A stretch of DNA of 9,943 nucleotides from an uncultured Shinella sp. (GTDB lineage Bacteria; Pseudomonadota; Alphaproteobacteria; Rhizobiales; Rhizobiaceae): NCBI GenBank assembly GCA_946481465.1, contig CAMLOC010000067.1, positions 1-9,943 on the forward strand, written 5' to 3'. The position numbers and the translations under genes are program-made. Of the stretch, positions 1 to 5,893 are shown one piece after another. The notes below the pieces were generated by a model that was not told the DNA's origin, did no database searches, and was given only the letters and a program-made list of their open reading frames with translations. The first letter of the stretch is position 1; every line of letters starts with the position of its first letter.

Positions 1-9
1 CGTTGCTTG

Positions 10-161
10 CCCCTCACCTGCCTGCCGGCATCCTCTCCCCGCAAGCGGGGCGAGGAAGGCTGGGCGAACCGGTGTCCTCCCTTCGGCAGAATGCAGGAAG
101 ACGGTTCGGCACCCCCTTCTCCCCGCTTGCGGGGAGAAGGTCCCGGCAGGGGGATGAGGGG
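10..161. repeat. RIME-like fold-back intergenic repeat (152 bp)
   Basis: Two 41-bp arms, 10-50 and 121-161, are inverted copies of each other with 35 of 41 positions identical. Each begins or ends with CCCCTCA/TGAGGGG and contains the small hairpin CCCCGC-AA-GCGGGG. Inside them a second perfect inverted pair, CGAACCG at 65-71 and CGGTTCG at 102-108, shares almost the same centre (about position 86), so the whole unit can fold into one long imperfect hairpin. Two nested palindromes in a short non-coding element are typical of the RIME and related intergenic repeats of rhizobia; exact subfamily assignment is inference. The element lies 19 bp beyond the 3' end of the beta-lactamase gene, so it may also act as a transcription stop or mRNA-stabilising structure for that gene. 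Confidence 0.75.
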
Positions 162-180
162 CCCTGCCGCGCTTACCTAC

Positions 181-987
181 TCACTCCGTCGCCAGAAGCC
201 CCGGCAGTTCCTTCAGGATGCTGTTCCGCGCGCGCAGGCTCGTGCGCGGCTGCTCTTTCTTCTCGTCCTGCACCAGCCGGGCGAAGACGACGGTGCGGTC
301 GTCGCGGCGGGCCCAGCCGACATACCAGCCCCACGGCCGGGCATAGTCGAAATTGCCGTCGGCCTTGCGGGGATAGGCCATGCCCGTCTTGCCCTGCGCG
401 CCCCAGCCGTCCGCAAGGTCGTGCCGCTCGAGGATCGCCATCGCCCGGTCCATGGCGTCGGCGGAGACCGGCAGGTCGTGGTTCACCAGCTTCTTCAGGA
501 ACGCCACCTGCTCGCGCGGCGAGATCTTCAGCGAGGAGGCGATCCAGGCGCGCTCGAGCCCGTTGTCCTTGCCGGGATCGCCCGTCATGTCGGCATTGCC
601 GTAGCCGAAGGCCTCGGCATAGTCGCGAAGCTGCTCGTAGCCGAGGAATTCGGTGATGCGCTGCGAATACCAGACGATGGAAAATTCCATCCAGCGCTCC
701 GGCGTCGCCGGCTGGCGCCAGGCCTCGCCGCCCCAGTCCGGATAGCCTTTCAGGAAGGGCAGGACCGGTTCCTTCGCGTCTTCCAGGAAGCCGGAATCGT
801 AGCCCATCACAGCGAGCGGCACCTTGAAGGTGGAGGCCGGCGTCACGCGGCTTTCGCAATCACCCTTTTCCAGAATGACCTCATCGCTTGCCGCATCGGC
901 GACGATCGTACAAATAATGCGGGCTTCGGCCGGCATGCCGAAGCCTGCGGCCAGCAGGGCGCCGGCCGCGAAAAGACGTATGTCCAT
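181..987 (-). CDS. blaOXA: Class D (OXA-type) beta-lactamase, OXA-18/OXA-45-like
   Basis: Periplasmic serine beta-lactamase that hydrolyses beta-lactams through a serine acyl-enzyme, with a carbamylated lysine as general base. The 268-residue protein has a signal peptide (about residues 1-22, hydrophobic core LFAAGALLAAG, likely cleavage after AEA). All class D motifs are present: S52-T-F-K55 (nucleophile and lysine), S103-I-V, Y129-G-N, W148 in WIASSLKIS (the tryptophan that protects the carbamate) and K200-T-G. Stretches such as GDPGK-NGL, SIVWYSQ and RDDRTVVFARL closely resemble OXA-18/OXA-45 as I remember them. I chose the ATG at 987 because GAGGA sits 7-8 bases upstream; an adjacent GTG at 990 would leave only about 4. 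The gene is divergent from an ampR-like gene 110 bp away, which suggests induction by cell-wall damage. A BlaR1-type sensor is excluded by the lack of an N-terminal membrane and protease region. The actual substrate range cannot be read from sequence. Confidence 0.93.
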   Translation of the reverse strand: MDIRLFAAGALLAAGFGMPAEARIICTIVADAASDEVILEKGDCESRVTPASTFKVPLAVMGYDSGFLEDAKEPVLPFLKGYPDWGGEAWRQPATPERWMEFSIVWYSQRITEFLGYEQLRDYAEAFGYGNADMTGDPGKDNGLERAWIASSLKISPREQVAFLKKLVNHDLPVSADAMDRAMAILERHDLADGWGAQGKTGMAYPRKADGNFDYARPWGWYVGWARRDDRTVVFARLVQDEKKEQPRTSLRARNSILKELPGLLATE

Positions 988-1023
988 CACGTTTTCCTCG
1001 GGTTTTGAGCGGTTTGTGCATTA

Positions 1024-1052
1024 TCCATAGCAATGCCTTGATGCGCTGGCAA
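1024..1052 (-). promoter_or_regulatory. Candidate promoter of the beta-lactamase gene
   Basis: Read on the minus strand, TTGCCA (1047-1052) is followed after exactly 17 bases by TATGGA (1024-1029), with GATAAT overlapping the latter. The -35 box matches the sigma70 consensus at five of six positions; the -10 is poorer. It lies 37-65 bases upstream of the chosen start. A weak -10 would fit a promoter that needs an activator. This is inference from base pattern only. Confidence 0.35.
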
Positions 1053-1064
1053 AAGATCAATACT

Positions 1065-1075
1065 GGTCTCAGACC
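1065..1075. promoter_or_regulatory. Palindrome GGTCTCAGACC, candidate AmpR-type operator
   Basis: A perfect 5-bp inverted repeat around a single central base, located between the divergent beta-lactamase and ampR-like genes. It lies about 13 bases upstream of the candidate -35 box of the beta-lactamase, where a LysR-type activator usually binds, and 22 bases before the ampR start, where binding could also repress ampR itself. A T-N11-A pattern (1061-1073) overlaps it. Binding is inferred, not shown. Confidence 0.35.
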
Positions 1076-1097
1076 TTAGAAAAATTGGGGCTTTGCC

Positions 1098-1997
1098 ATG
1101 GTTCGGCCATATCTGCCGCTGAACGCCTTCCGCGCCTTCGAGGCCTCCGCCCGCCATCTCAGCTTCACGCGGGCGGCGATCGAACTCAATGTCACGCAGG
1201 CGGCCGTCAGCCACCAGGTCAAGAGCCTGGAGGAGCAGCTGAACGTCGTGCTCTTCAAGCGCCTGCCGCGCGGGCTGATGATCACGGCGGAGGGGGAGAG
1301 CCTCATGTCGGTGCTGCGCGACAGCTTCGACCGCATGGCCGATGCGGTGGAGCGCTTTCGCGGCGGCCATGTGCGGGAGATCCTGACGGTCGGGGCCGTC
1401 GGCACCTTCGCCGTGGGCTGGCTCCTGCCGCGCCTTGCCGCCTTCCGCGAGCGCCATCCCTTCGTCGAGGTGCGGCTTTCGACCAACAACAACCGCGTCG
1501 ACCTTGCCGCCGAGGGGCTCGACTTCGCCATCCGCTTCGGCGCCGGCGCCTGGCACGGCACGGACGCCGTCCGCCTCTTCGACGCGCCGCTCTCCGTGCT
1601 CGCCACGCCCGCCGTTGCGCGCGGCCTTGCCGAGCCCGCCGACCTGCTCGGCCTGACGCTGCTGCGCTCGTACCGGCGCGACGAGTGGACCCGCTGGTTC
1701 GAGGCGGCCGGCCTGCCGCGCACGCCGCCGCCGCAGAACGCCATCGGCGTTGATACCTCGCTCGCCATGATGGAGGCCGTGTTGCAGGGCGCCGGCGTCG
1801 GCCTTGCCCCGCCGCTGATGTTCTCGCGCCTTCTGGCGGTCGGTGCCGTCGTCCAGCCGTTCGAAACCAGCCTTGCGCTCGGCAGCTACTGGCTGACCCG
1901 CCTGCAATCGCGCAGCGTCACCCCCGCCATGGCGGCCTTTTCGGCCTGGTTGGAGGAGGCAGTGGCGCAGGAGGGGCTGGGCCGGGAAGATCGGTGA
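1098..1997 (+). CDS. ampR: AmpR-type LysR-family regulator of beta-lactamase
   Basis: DNA-binding regulator that, in its family, senses cell-wall precursors and recycled muropeptides, represses the divergent beta-lactamase in normal growth and activates it when beta-lactams disturb peptidoglycan turnover. The 299-residue protein is the usual AmpR length. Residues 1-65 form the winged helix-turn-helix (SFTRAAIELNVTQAAVSHQVKSLE), with the AmpR signature RPYLPLNAFRAFEASARHLS before it. In the effector domain G102, T103, D135, S221 and Y264 fall at exactly the numbers known in Citrobacter/Pseudomonas AmpR: T103, S221 and Y264 line the ligand pocket, and changes at G102 or D135 cause constitutive expression. 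The C-terminal GSYWLTRLQSR...TPAM block is also AmpR-like. A GGGG stretch 7 bases before the ATG is a modest ribosome-binding site. The pocket is intact and of wild-type form, so inducible rather than constitutive control is expected. Other targets are possible. Confidence 0.92.
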   Translation: MVRPYLPLNAFRAFEASARHLSFTRAAIELNVTQAAVSHQVKSLEEQLNVVLFKRLPRGLMITAEGESLMSVLRDSFDRMADAVERFRGGHVREILTVGAVGTFAVGWLLPRLAAFRERHPFVEVRLSTNNNRVDLAAEGLDFAIRFGAGAWHGTDAVRLFDAPLSVLATPAVARGLAEPADLLGLTLLRSYRRDEWTRWFEAAGLPRTPPPQNAIGVDTSLAMMEAVLQGAGVGLAPPLMFSRLLAVGAVVQPFETSLALGSYWLTRLQSRSVTPAMAAFSAWLEEAVAQEGLGREDR

Positions 1998-2098
1998 CGG
2001 CGTCGTTGCGGGCCGGCGCGGCAGGCCCTATAAGTCGTTGCTGAGGAACGAATTCATGCGGTGAGCGTTCGTCGGCAATCAATTCGGGGAAATGCGCC

Positions 2099-3037
2099 AT
2101 GGAATGGAAAGGTCGTCGCCAGTCGGGCAATATCGAGGACCAGCGCGGAGCCGGTCGCTCGGCGGGAGGCAGCAATCCGTTCGGCCGCGGCAATGGCGGC
2201 TTCCGCATTCCGATGGGCGGCGGACGCCGCGCCGGCGGCGGCATGAGCATCGGCACCATCATCTTCCTCGTCGTCATCTATTTCGTCTTCAAGGCGATGG
2301 GCATCGACCTGTTGCAGGTGATGGGCGAGGGCGGCGGGCAGGTCAGCATGCCGGGCTTCGAGCAGACCGAGAGCGCAAGCCGCCGCGCCTCCCCGCAGGA
2401 GGAGGAGACCAAGGCCTTCATGGCGACCGTTCTCGCCGAGACGGAAGACACCTGGAACGGCATTTTCCAGGCGGCTGGCGAACGCTATGAGGAGCCCAAG
2501 ATGGTGCTCTTCTCGGGCTCCGTGCAGTCGGCCTGCGGCTTCGCCTCGGCGGCCTCCGGCCCGTTCTACTGCCCGGGCGACCGCAAGGTCTATCTCGACA
2601 TGAGCTTCTTCGACGAGCTCGCCGGCAAGTTCGACGCTTCCGGCGACTTCGCCCAGGCCTATGTCGTCGCCCACGAGGTCGGCCATCATGTGCAGAACCT
2701 CACCGGCGTGCTGCCGCGCTTCAACCAGCAGCGCCAGCGCATGAGCGAGGTGGAGGCCAACCAGATGTCGATCCGCGTCGAGCTTCAGGCCGACTGCTAT
2801 GCCGGCATCTGGGGCAAGTATACCGAGCAGAAGGGCCTTCTGGAGCGCGGCGACCTGGAGGAGGCGCTGAACGCCGCCACCCAGATCGGCGACGACACGC
2901 TGCAAAAGCGCATGCAGGGCTATGTCGTGCCGGAAAGCTTCAACCACGGCACGTCCGAGCAGCGCCGCCGCTGGTTCAAGCGCGGCTTCGACACCGGCCG
3001 GGTCGACGCCTGCGACACGTTCAAGGGCGACGTATGA
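2099..3037 (+). CDS. ypfJ: YpfJ-type neutral zinc metallopeptidase, membrane-anchored
   Basis: Putative zinc-dependent peptidase of the YpfJ family (Zn_peptidase_2, also called neutral zinc metallopeptidase); the natural substrate is not known to me. The 312-residue protein starts with a basic, glycine-rich cytoplasmic segment (1-49), then one membrane helix (about 50-66, IGTIIFLVVIYFVFKAMG), which should place the remainder outside the inner membrane. The catalytic motif H192-E-V-G-H196 is intact, followed by E229-LQADCYAG, which probably supplies the third metal ligand. Four cysteines (C146, C158, C233, C305) could form two disulfides, which fits an extracytoplasmic domain. The length is normal for the family. 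GGGGA lies 8 bases before the ATG, supporting this start. The gene follows ampR after 101 bp and its last 17 bases overlap the convergent downstream gene. Confidence 0.9.
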   Translation: MEWKGRRQSGNIEDQRGAGRSAGGSNPFGRGNGGFRIPMGGGRRAGGGMSIGTIIFLVVIYFVFKAMGIDLLQVMGEGGGQVSMPGFEQTESASRRASPQEEETKAFMATVLAETEDTWNGIFQAAGERYEEPKMVLFSGSVQSACGFASAASGPFYCPGDRKVYLDMSFFDELAGKFDASGDFAQAYVVAHEVGHHVQNLTGVLPRFNQQRQRMSEVEANQMSIRVELQADCYAGIWGKYTEQKGLLERGDLEEALNAATQIGDDTLQKRMQGYVVPESFNHGTSEQRRRWFKRGFDTGRVDACDTFKGDV

Positions 3038-3593
3038 TCGAAGCGCCGGCGGCCTGGCTGCTGTCGGCGACCTTGAGGTCCTCCTCGACGATCGAGGCAT
3101 ATTTGGTCGCGTGCGTCAGCGTGACGGCGAGCGCGACCGCAAGCAGCGGCACGGCGATCGCCAGATTGCCGCGCAGTTGCCAGAAGAACGGCCGGTGCAC
3201 CACCTTCACCCACAGGAGAAGGGCGGCCGGAAGCACGCCGAAGACCAGCATGTGAAGGGCAAGGCCAATAGGCTGGAGCGGCGATCCGGCGCGGAAGACG
3301 CCGTCCTCGTCCATGAACCAGGCGGCGGCGGCCGCGAGAAGAAGAAGCGCTGCGAAGAGCGGCTTCATCACCCGTTTCCACGAGATGGCGACGCAGGTCG
3401 CGATGAAGAGGCAGAAGAGGCCGCCCGTCACCAGCGCGAGCGTGCCCGGGCGCGCGCCGAGCAGGACCCAGCTTTCCATCCAGAAATCGCGGCTGGTGAG
3501 GAGGAAGAGATAGAGGCCGGTCGCAAGGCTGACCGTCAGGCTTGCGAAGGCGGGGCCGGCGGATGGAAGAGGTGCGATTGGGCGACGTGACAT
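3021..3593 (-). CDS. Five-helix membrane protein like the EptA N-terminal domain only; probable truncated phosphoethanolamine transferase
   Basis: The 190-residue protein has five predicted membrane helices (about 12-33, 49-71, 77-94, 109-129, 144-160). This is the topology of the N-terminal domain (formerly DUF1705) of EptA-type lipid A phosphoethanolamine transferases. KPLFAALLLLAAAAAWFM...GV, the GVLPAALL helix and KYAS (164-167) align by eye with EptA positions. A full EptA is about 540 residues with a periplasmic sulfatase-like catalytic domain carrying the metal site and nucleophilic threonine; none of that is present, because the frame stops inside the 3' end of the peptidase gene. The loop after residue 100 also looks about 13 residues shorter than in EptA. 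It therefore cannot transfer phosphoethanolamine by itself. I chose the ATG at 3593 because GAGGA precedes it by 7 bases; an in-frame ATG at 3659 lacks this. It could be a decayed gene or a small protein with a new role. Family call moderate, function unknown. Confidence 0.6.
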   Translation of the reverse strand: MSRRPIAPLPSAGPAFASLTVSLATGLYLFLLTSRDFWMESWVLLGARPGTLALVTGGLFCLFIATCVAISWKRVMKPLFAALLLLAAAAAWFMDEDGVFRAGSPLQPIGLALHMLVFGVLPAALLLWVKVVHRPFFWQLRGNLAIAVPLLAVALAVTLTHATKYASIVEEDLKVADSSQAAGASIIRRP

Positions 3594-3708
3594 GGCCGGT
3601 CCTCGGATACGGATACGCAAGGACGCTTCTTGCCTTCCATCGTTACCGGCGAATGACAATCGTGCCCCTTGGGGACACTTCTCTCACGGCGAAGCTGACA
3701 GGTCCCTG

Positions 3709-3733
3709 ACGGGCCGCGCGCGGCGCGGCCCGT
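3709..3733 (-). terminator. GC-rich hairpin after the aldo/keto reductase gene
   Basis: A perfect 11-bp stem, ACGGGCCGCGC pairing with GCGCGGCCCGT, closed by a 3-base loop, starts 11 bases beyond the stop codon of the minus-strand reductase gene. No run of T follows on that strand, so it is not a classical intrinsic terminator; it may still end transcription or protect the 3' end of the mRNA. It separates the reductase from the EptA-like gene, which is read in the same direction. Confidence 0.4.
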
Positions 3734-3743
3734 GTCCATGGCG

Positions 3744-4742
3744 TCAGGCCCGCTTTTCGCTGTCCATGTGCACCAGCTGGGCGGCCGGGTAGCGGTCGCC
3801 GGCGGCGGCGTCCTTCGGCAGGGCGGATTCGATGGCGGCGAGGTCGGCCGCGGTGAGGGCGACCTGCTGCGCGCCCAGCGCCTCGGCGAGGCGATCACGC
3901 CTGCGGGCGCCGACAAGCGGCACGATATCGGCGCCCTGTGTGGCGACCCAGGCGATGGCGAGCTGGGCGACGGTCGCGCCCTTCTCGCCCGCGACGCGGC
4001 GCAGCGCCTCGACGAGCGCCAGGTTCGTGTCGACATTGCCGTCCTGGAACCGCGGGCTGAAGGAGCGGAAGTCGCCGCCCGTCGCCGCTCCCTTCTGCCA
4101 GTGCCCGCTGATCAGGCCGCGCGACAGGACGCCATAGGCCGTGACGGGAATGCCGAGCGCCCGGCAGGTCGGCAGGATGTCGTCCTCGATGCCGCGCGAG
4201 ATCAGCGAATACTCGATCTGCAGGTCGCAGACCGGATGGACGGCCGCGGCGCGGCGGATGGTTTCCGATCCCACCTCGGACAGCCCGACATGGCGGATGT
4301 AGCCGGCCTTCACGAGATCGGCGAGCGCGCCCATCGTCTCCTCGATCGGCACCGCCGGATCGAGGCGGGAGGGGCGGTAGATGTCGATATGGTCGGTGCC
4401 GAGCCTCTGCAGGGAATAGGCGAGGAAGTTGCGGATCGCCGCCGGGCGGGAATCGTAGCCGCTCCAGGCGCCGTCCGGCCCGCGCAGCGCGCCGAACTTC
4501 ACGCTGAGCACCACGTCCTCGCGGCGGCGGTCCTTCAGCGCCTCGGCGATCAGCATCTCGTTGTGGCCCATGCCGTAGAAATCGCCGGTGTCGAGAAGCG
4601 TGATGCCGGCATCGAGCGCGGCGTGGATGGTGGCGATGCTTTCGGCCCGGTCGGCCGGGCCGTACATGCCGGACATGCCCATGCAGCCGAGCCCGATGGT
4701 GGAAACGACGGGGCCGGTCTTGCCGAGTTGCGTGGTCTTCAT
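3744..4742 (-). CDS. Aldo/keto reductase (AKR superfamily), probably NADPH-dependent
   Basis: Cytoplasmic oxidoreductase that reduces aldehydes or ketones with a nicotinamide cofactor; the physiological substrate is unknown. The 332 residues form one (beta/alpha)8 barrel, starting with the typical [24 protein letters not shown] strand. Active-site residues D51, Y56 (LDTGDFYG) and K82 (VKFG) are visible. The fourth tetrad position, usually histidine in the DLYQLH context, reads S125 here (IYRPSRLDP); a non-histidine residue in this RPxR context is, as I recall, normal in the YakC/AKR13-like branch rather than a mutation. The C-terminal [17 protein letters not shown] is the cofactor-phosphate-binding loop. 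AGGAG lies 7 bases upstream of the ATG. The gene is divergent from a LysR regulator 104 bp away, which probably controls it. The length is normal and there is no signal peptide. Confidence 0.9.
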   Translation of the reverse strand: MKTTQLGKTGPVVSTIGLGCMGMSGMYGPADRAESIATIHAALDAGITLLDTGDFYGMGHNEMLIAEALKDRRREDVVLSVKFGALRGPDGAWSGYDSRPAAIRNFLAYSLQRLGTDHIDIYRPSRLDPAVPIEETMGALADLVKAGYIRHVGLSEVGSETIRRAAAVHPVCDLQIEYSLISRGIEDDILPTCRALGIPVTAYGVLSRGLISGHWQKGAATGGDFRSFSPRFQDGNVDTNLALVEALRRVAGEKGATVAQLAIAWVATQGADIVPLVGARRRDRLAEALGAQQVALTAADLAAIESALPKDAAAGDRYPAAQLVHMDSEKRA

Positions 4743-4818
4743 GGTGTTTCTCCTGTGCGTTGCCTTTCGGTCGGTGCTCTTTTACCGCCATCGGCTTTGT
4801 GCGATAATCCGATCCATA

Positions 4819-4847
4819 TTGAACAAGCCGTGCGGTTTTTTGAACAA
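4819..4847. promoter_or_regulatory. TTGAACAA direct repeat, candidate LysR operator
   Basis: The octamer TTGAACAA occurs at 4819-4826 and again at 4840-4847, 21 bases apart, which is two turns of the helix, so both copies face the same side of the DNA. They sit in the shared intergenic region of the reductase and its divergent LysR gene; the second copy overlaps the A of the LysR start codon. Binding here would suit autorepression of the regulator. Its role as an operator is inference. Confidence 0.3.
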
Positions 4848-5749
4848 TGAGCCAGATCCCCCTTGCCGATCTCGACGCCTTCGTCACCATCGCCCGGGTG
4901 AAGAGCTTCCGCGCCGCCGCCAAGCTGCGCGGCGTTTCCGCCTCGGCGCTGTCGGAGGCGATGCGGCGGCTGGAGGGGCGTCTCGATCTCCGCCTCTTCA
5001 ACCGCACGACCCGCAGCGTGACGCTGACGGATGCCGGCGCGCGCCTCCTGGAGCGGCTGGCCCCGGCGCTGGCCGAGGTGGAGGCGGCGATCGACGGCGT
5101 GAACAGCCTGCGCGACCGGCCGGTCGGCCGCCTCCGGCTGAACGTGCCGGGCATCGTCGCGCGCTTCGTGCTGCCGCCGATCGCCACGCCCTTCCTCAAG
5201 GCCTATCCCGGCATCACGCTGGAAGTTGCCTCCAACGATGCGCTGGTGGATGTGCTGGCGGAAGGCTTCGATGCCGGCATCCGCTACGAGGAGGCGCTGC
5301 ACCAGGACATGATCGCCGTGCCGATCGGCCCGCGCCGCCAGCGTTTCATCGTGGCTGCCGCACCCGCCTATATCGAGGCGCACGGCGCGCCGGAGCATCC
5401 GCGCGACCTCATGCGGCACCGCTGCATCCTGCACCGTTTCGCCAGCGGCCATGTGCTGCCCTGGGCCTTCGAGCGCGGCGAGGAGAAGGTCTCGCTGATG
5501 CCGCCGGCCTGCCTCATCTCCGAATCGAACGAGGTGGAGCAGCACGCCGCCGCGGCCGGCCTCGGCCTAGTCTGCACCTTCGAGGAATTCCTGGCGCCGG
5601 CCCTTGCCTCCGGCGCGCTGCAGATCGTCATGCCCGACTGGATCCAGACCTTTTCCGGCCCCTTTCTCTACTATCCGAGCCGCACCCTGATGCCCGCGCC
5701 GCTGCGGGCCTTCGTCGATTTCGTGAAGGCGCATCCCTGGCCGGAATGA
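4847..5749 (+). CDS. LysR-family transcriptional regulator, divergent from aldo/keto reductase
   Basis: A 300-residue regulator with an N-terminal winged helix-turn-helix (about residues 5-64; FRAAAKLRGVSASALSEAMRRLE and LFNRTTRSVTLTDAG are the characteristic LysR blocks), a linker helix, and a two-lobed substrate-binding effector domain from about residue 90 (GRLRLNVPGIVARFVLPPI onward). It resembles the many LysR proteins in proteobacteria that flank and regulate an oxidoreductase, here the divergent aldo/keto reductase. The inducer cannot be inferred. The start fits the family N-terminus, but there is no recognisable Shine-Dalgarno sequence: the bases before the ATG are T-rich and contain one copy of a TTGAACAA repeat, so translation may be weak or initiated from a leaderless transcript. 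The length is normal. Confidence 0.88.
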   Translation: MSQIPLADLDAFVTIARVKSFRAAAKLRGVSASALSEAMRRLEGRLDLRLFNRTTRSVTLTDAGARLLERLAPALAEVEAAIDGVNSLRDRPVGRLRLNVPGIVARFVLPPIATPFLKAYPGITLEVASNDALVDVLAEGFDAGIRYEEALHQDMIAVPIGPRRQRFIVAAAPAYIEAHGAPEHPRDLMRHRCILHRFASGHVLPWAFERGEEKVSLMPPACLISESNEVEQHAAAAGLGLVCTFEEFLAPALASGALQIVMPDWIQTFSGPFLYYPSRTLMPAPLRAFVDFVKAHPWPE

Positions 5750-5851
5750 GGGCTTTCATCAGCGGATCGCAACCAATTCATCAAAAAATTTGCGATGTTC
5801 ACGGATTGTTTCGCGGGCAAAAGTGAAATAAAAGTCCTCGCCTGACATTTT

Positions 5852-5870
5852 CGCCCGCCTATGCCGGGCG
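5852..5870 (+). other. Small hairpin in the leader of the MFS exporter gene
   Basis: CGCCCG (5852-5857) can pair with CGGGCG (5865-5870) around a 7-base loop, 23 bases before the ATG of the exporter. It is too short and lacks a T-run, so it is unlikely to be a terminator. It may be a leader structure or chance; nothing else in the 144-bp gap after the LysR gene identifies a riboswitch. Confidence 0.2.
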
Positions 5871-5893
5871 CTATCCTTACCAGGGGTGAAACC

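Noticed and set aside
1..180. CRISPR array or coding gene in the repeat-containing left edge
   Set aside because: The repeats are one inverted pair rather than regularly spaced direct repeats, and the open frames here translate into motif-free sequence that runs antisense to bla.
181..987. BlaR1-like sensor domain or penicillin-binding protein instead of a beta-lactamase
   Set aside because: There is a cleavable signal peptide, no membrane protease region, normal OXA length, and all class D motifs including the carbamate-protecting tryptophan.
987..1907. 306-codon minus-strand frame opposite ampR
   Set aside because: Shadow of ampR with no recognisable domain; it would also overlap the bla promoter region.
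3732..4850. 372-codon plus-strand frame opposite the aldo/keto reductase
   Set aside because: No motif, composition typical of an antisense shadow, and the minus-strand reductase is unmistakable.
5861..5893. Upstream ATG for the MFS exporter
   Set aside because: It falls inside a hairpin, has no ribosome-binding site and adds a non-family N-terminus; the ATG at 5894 has a good site.
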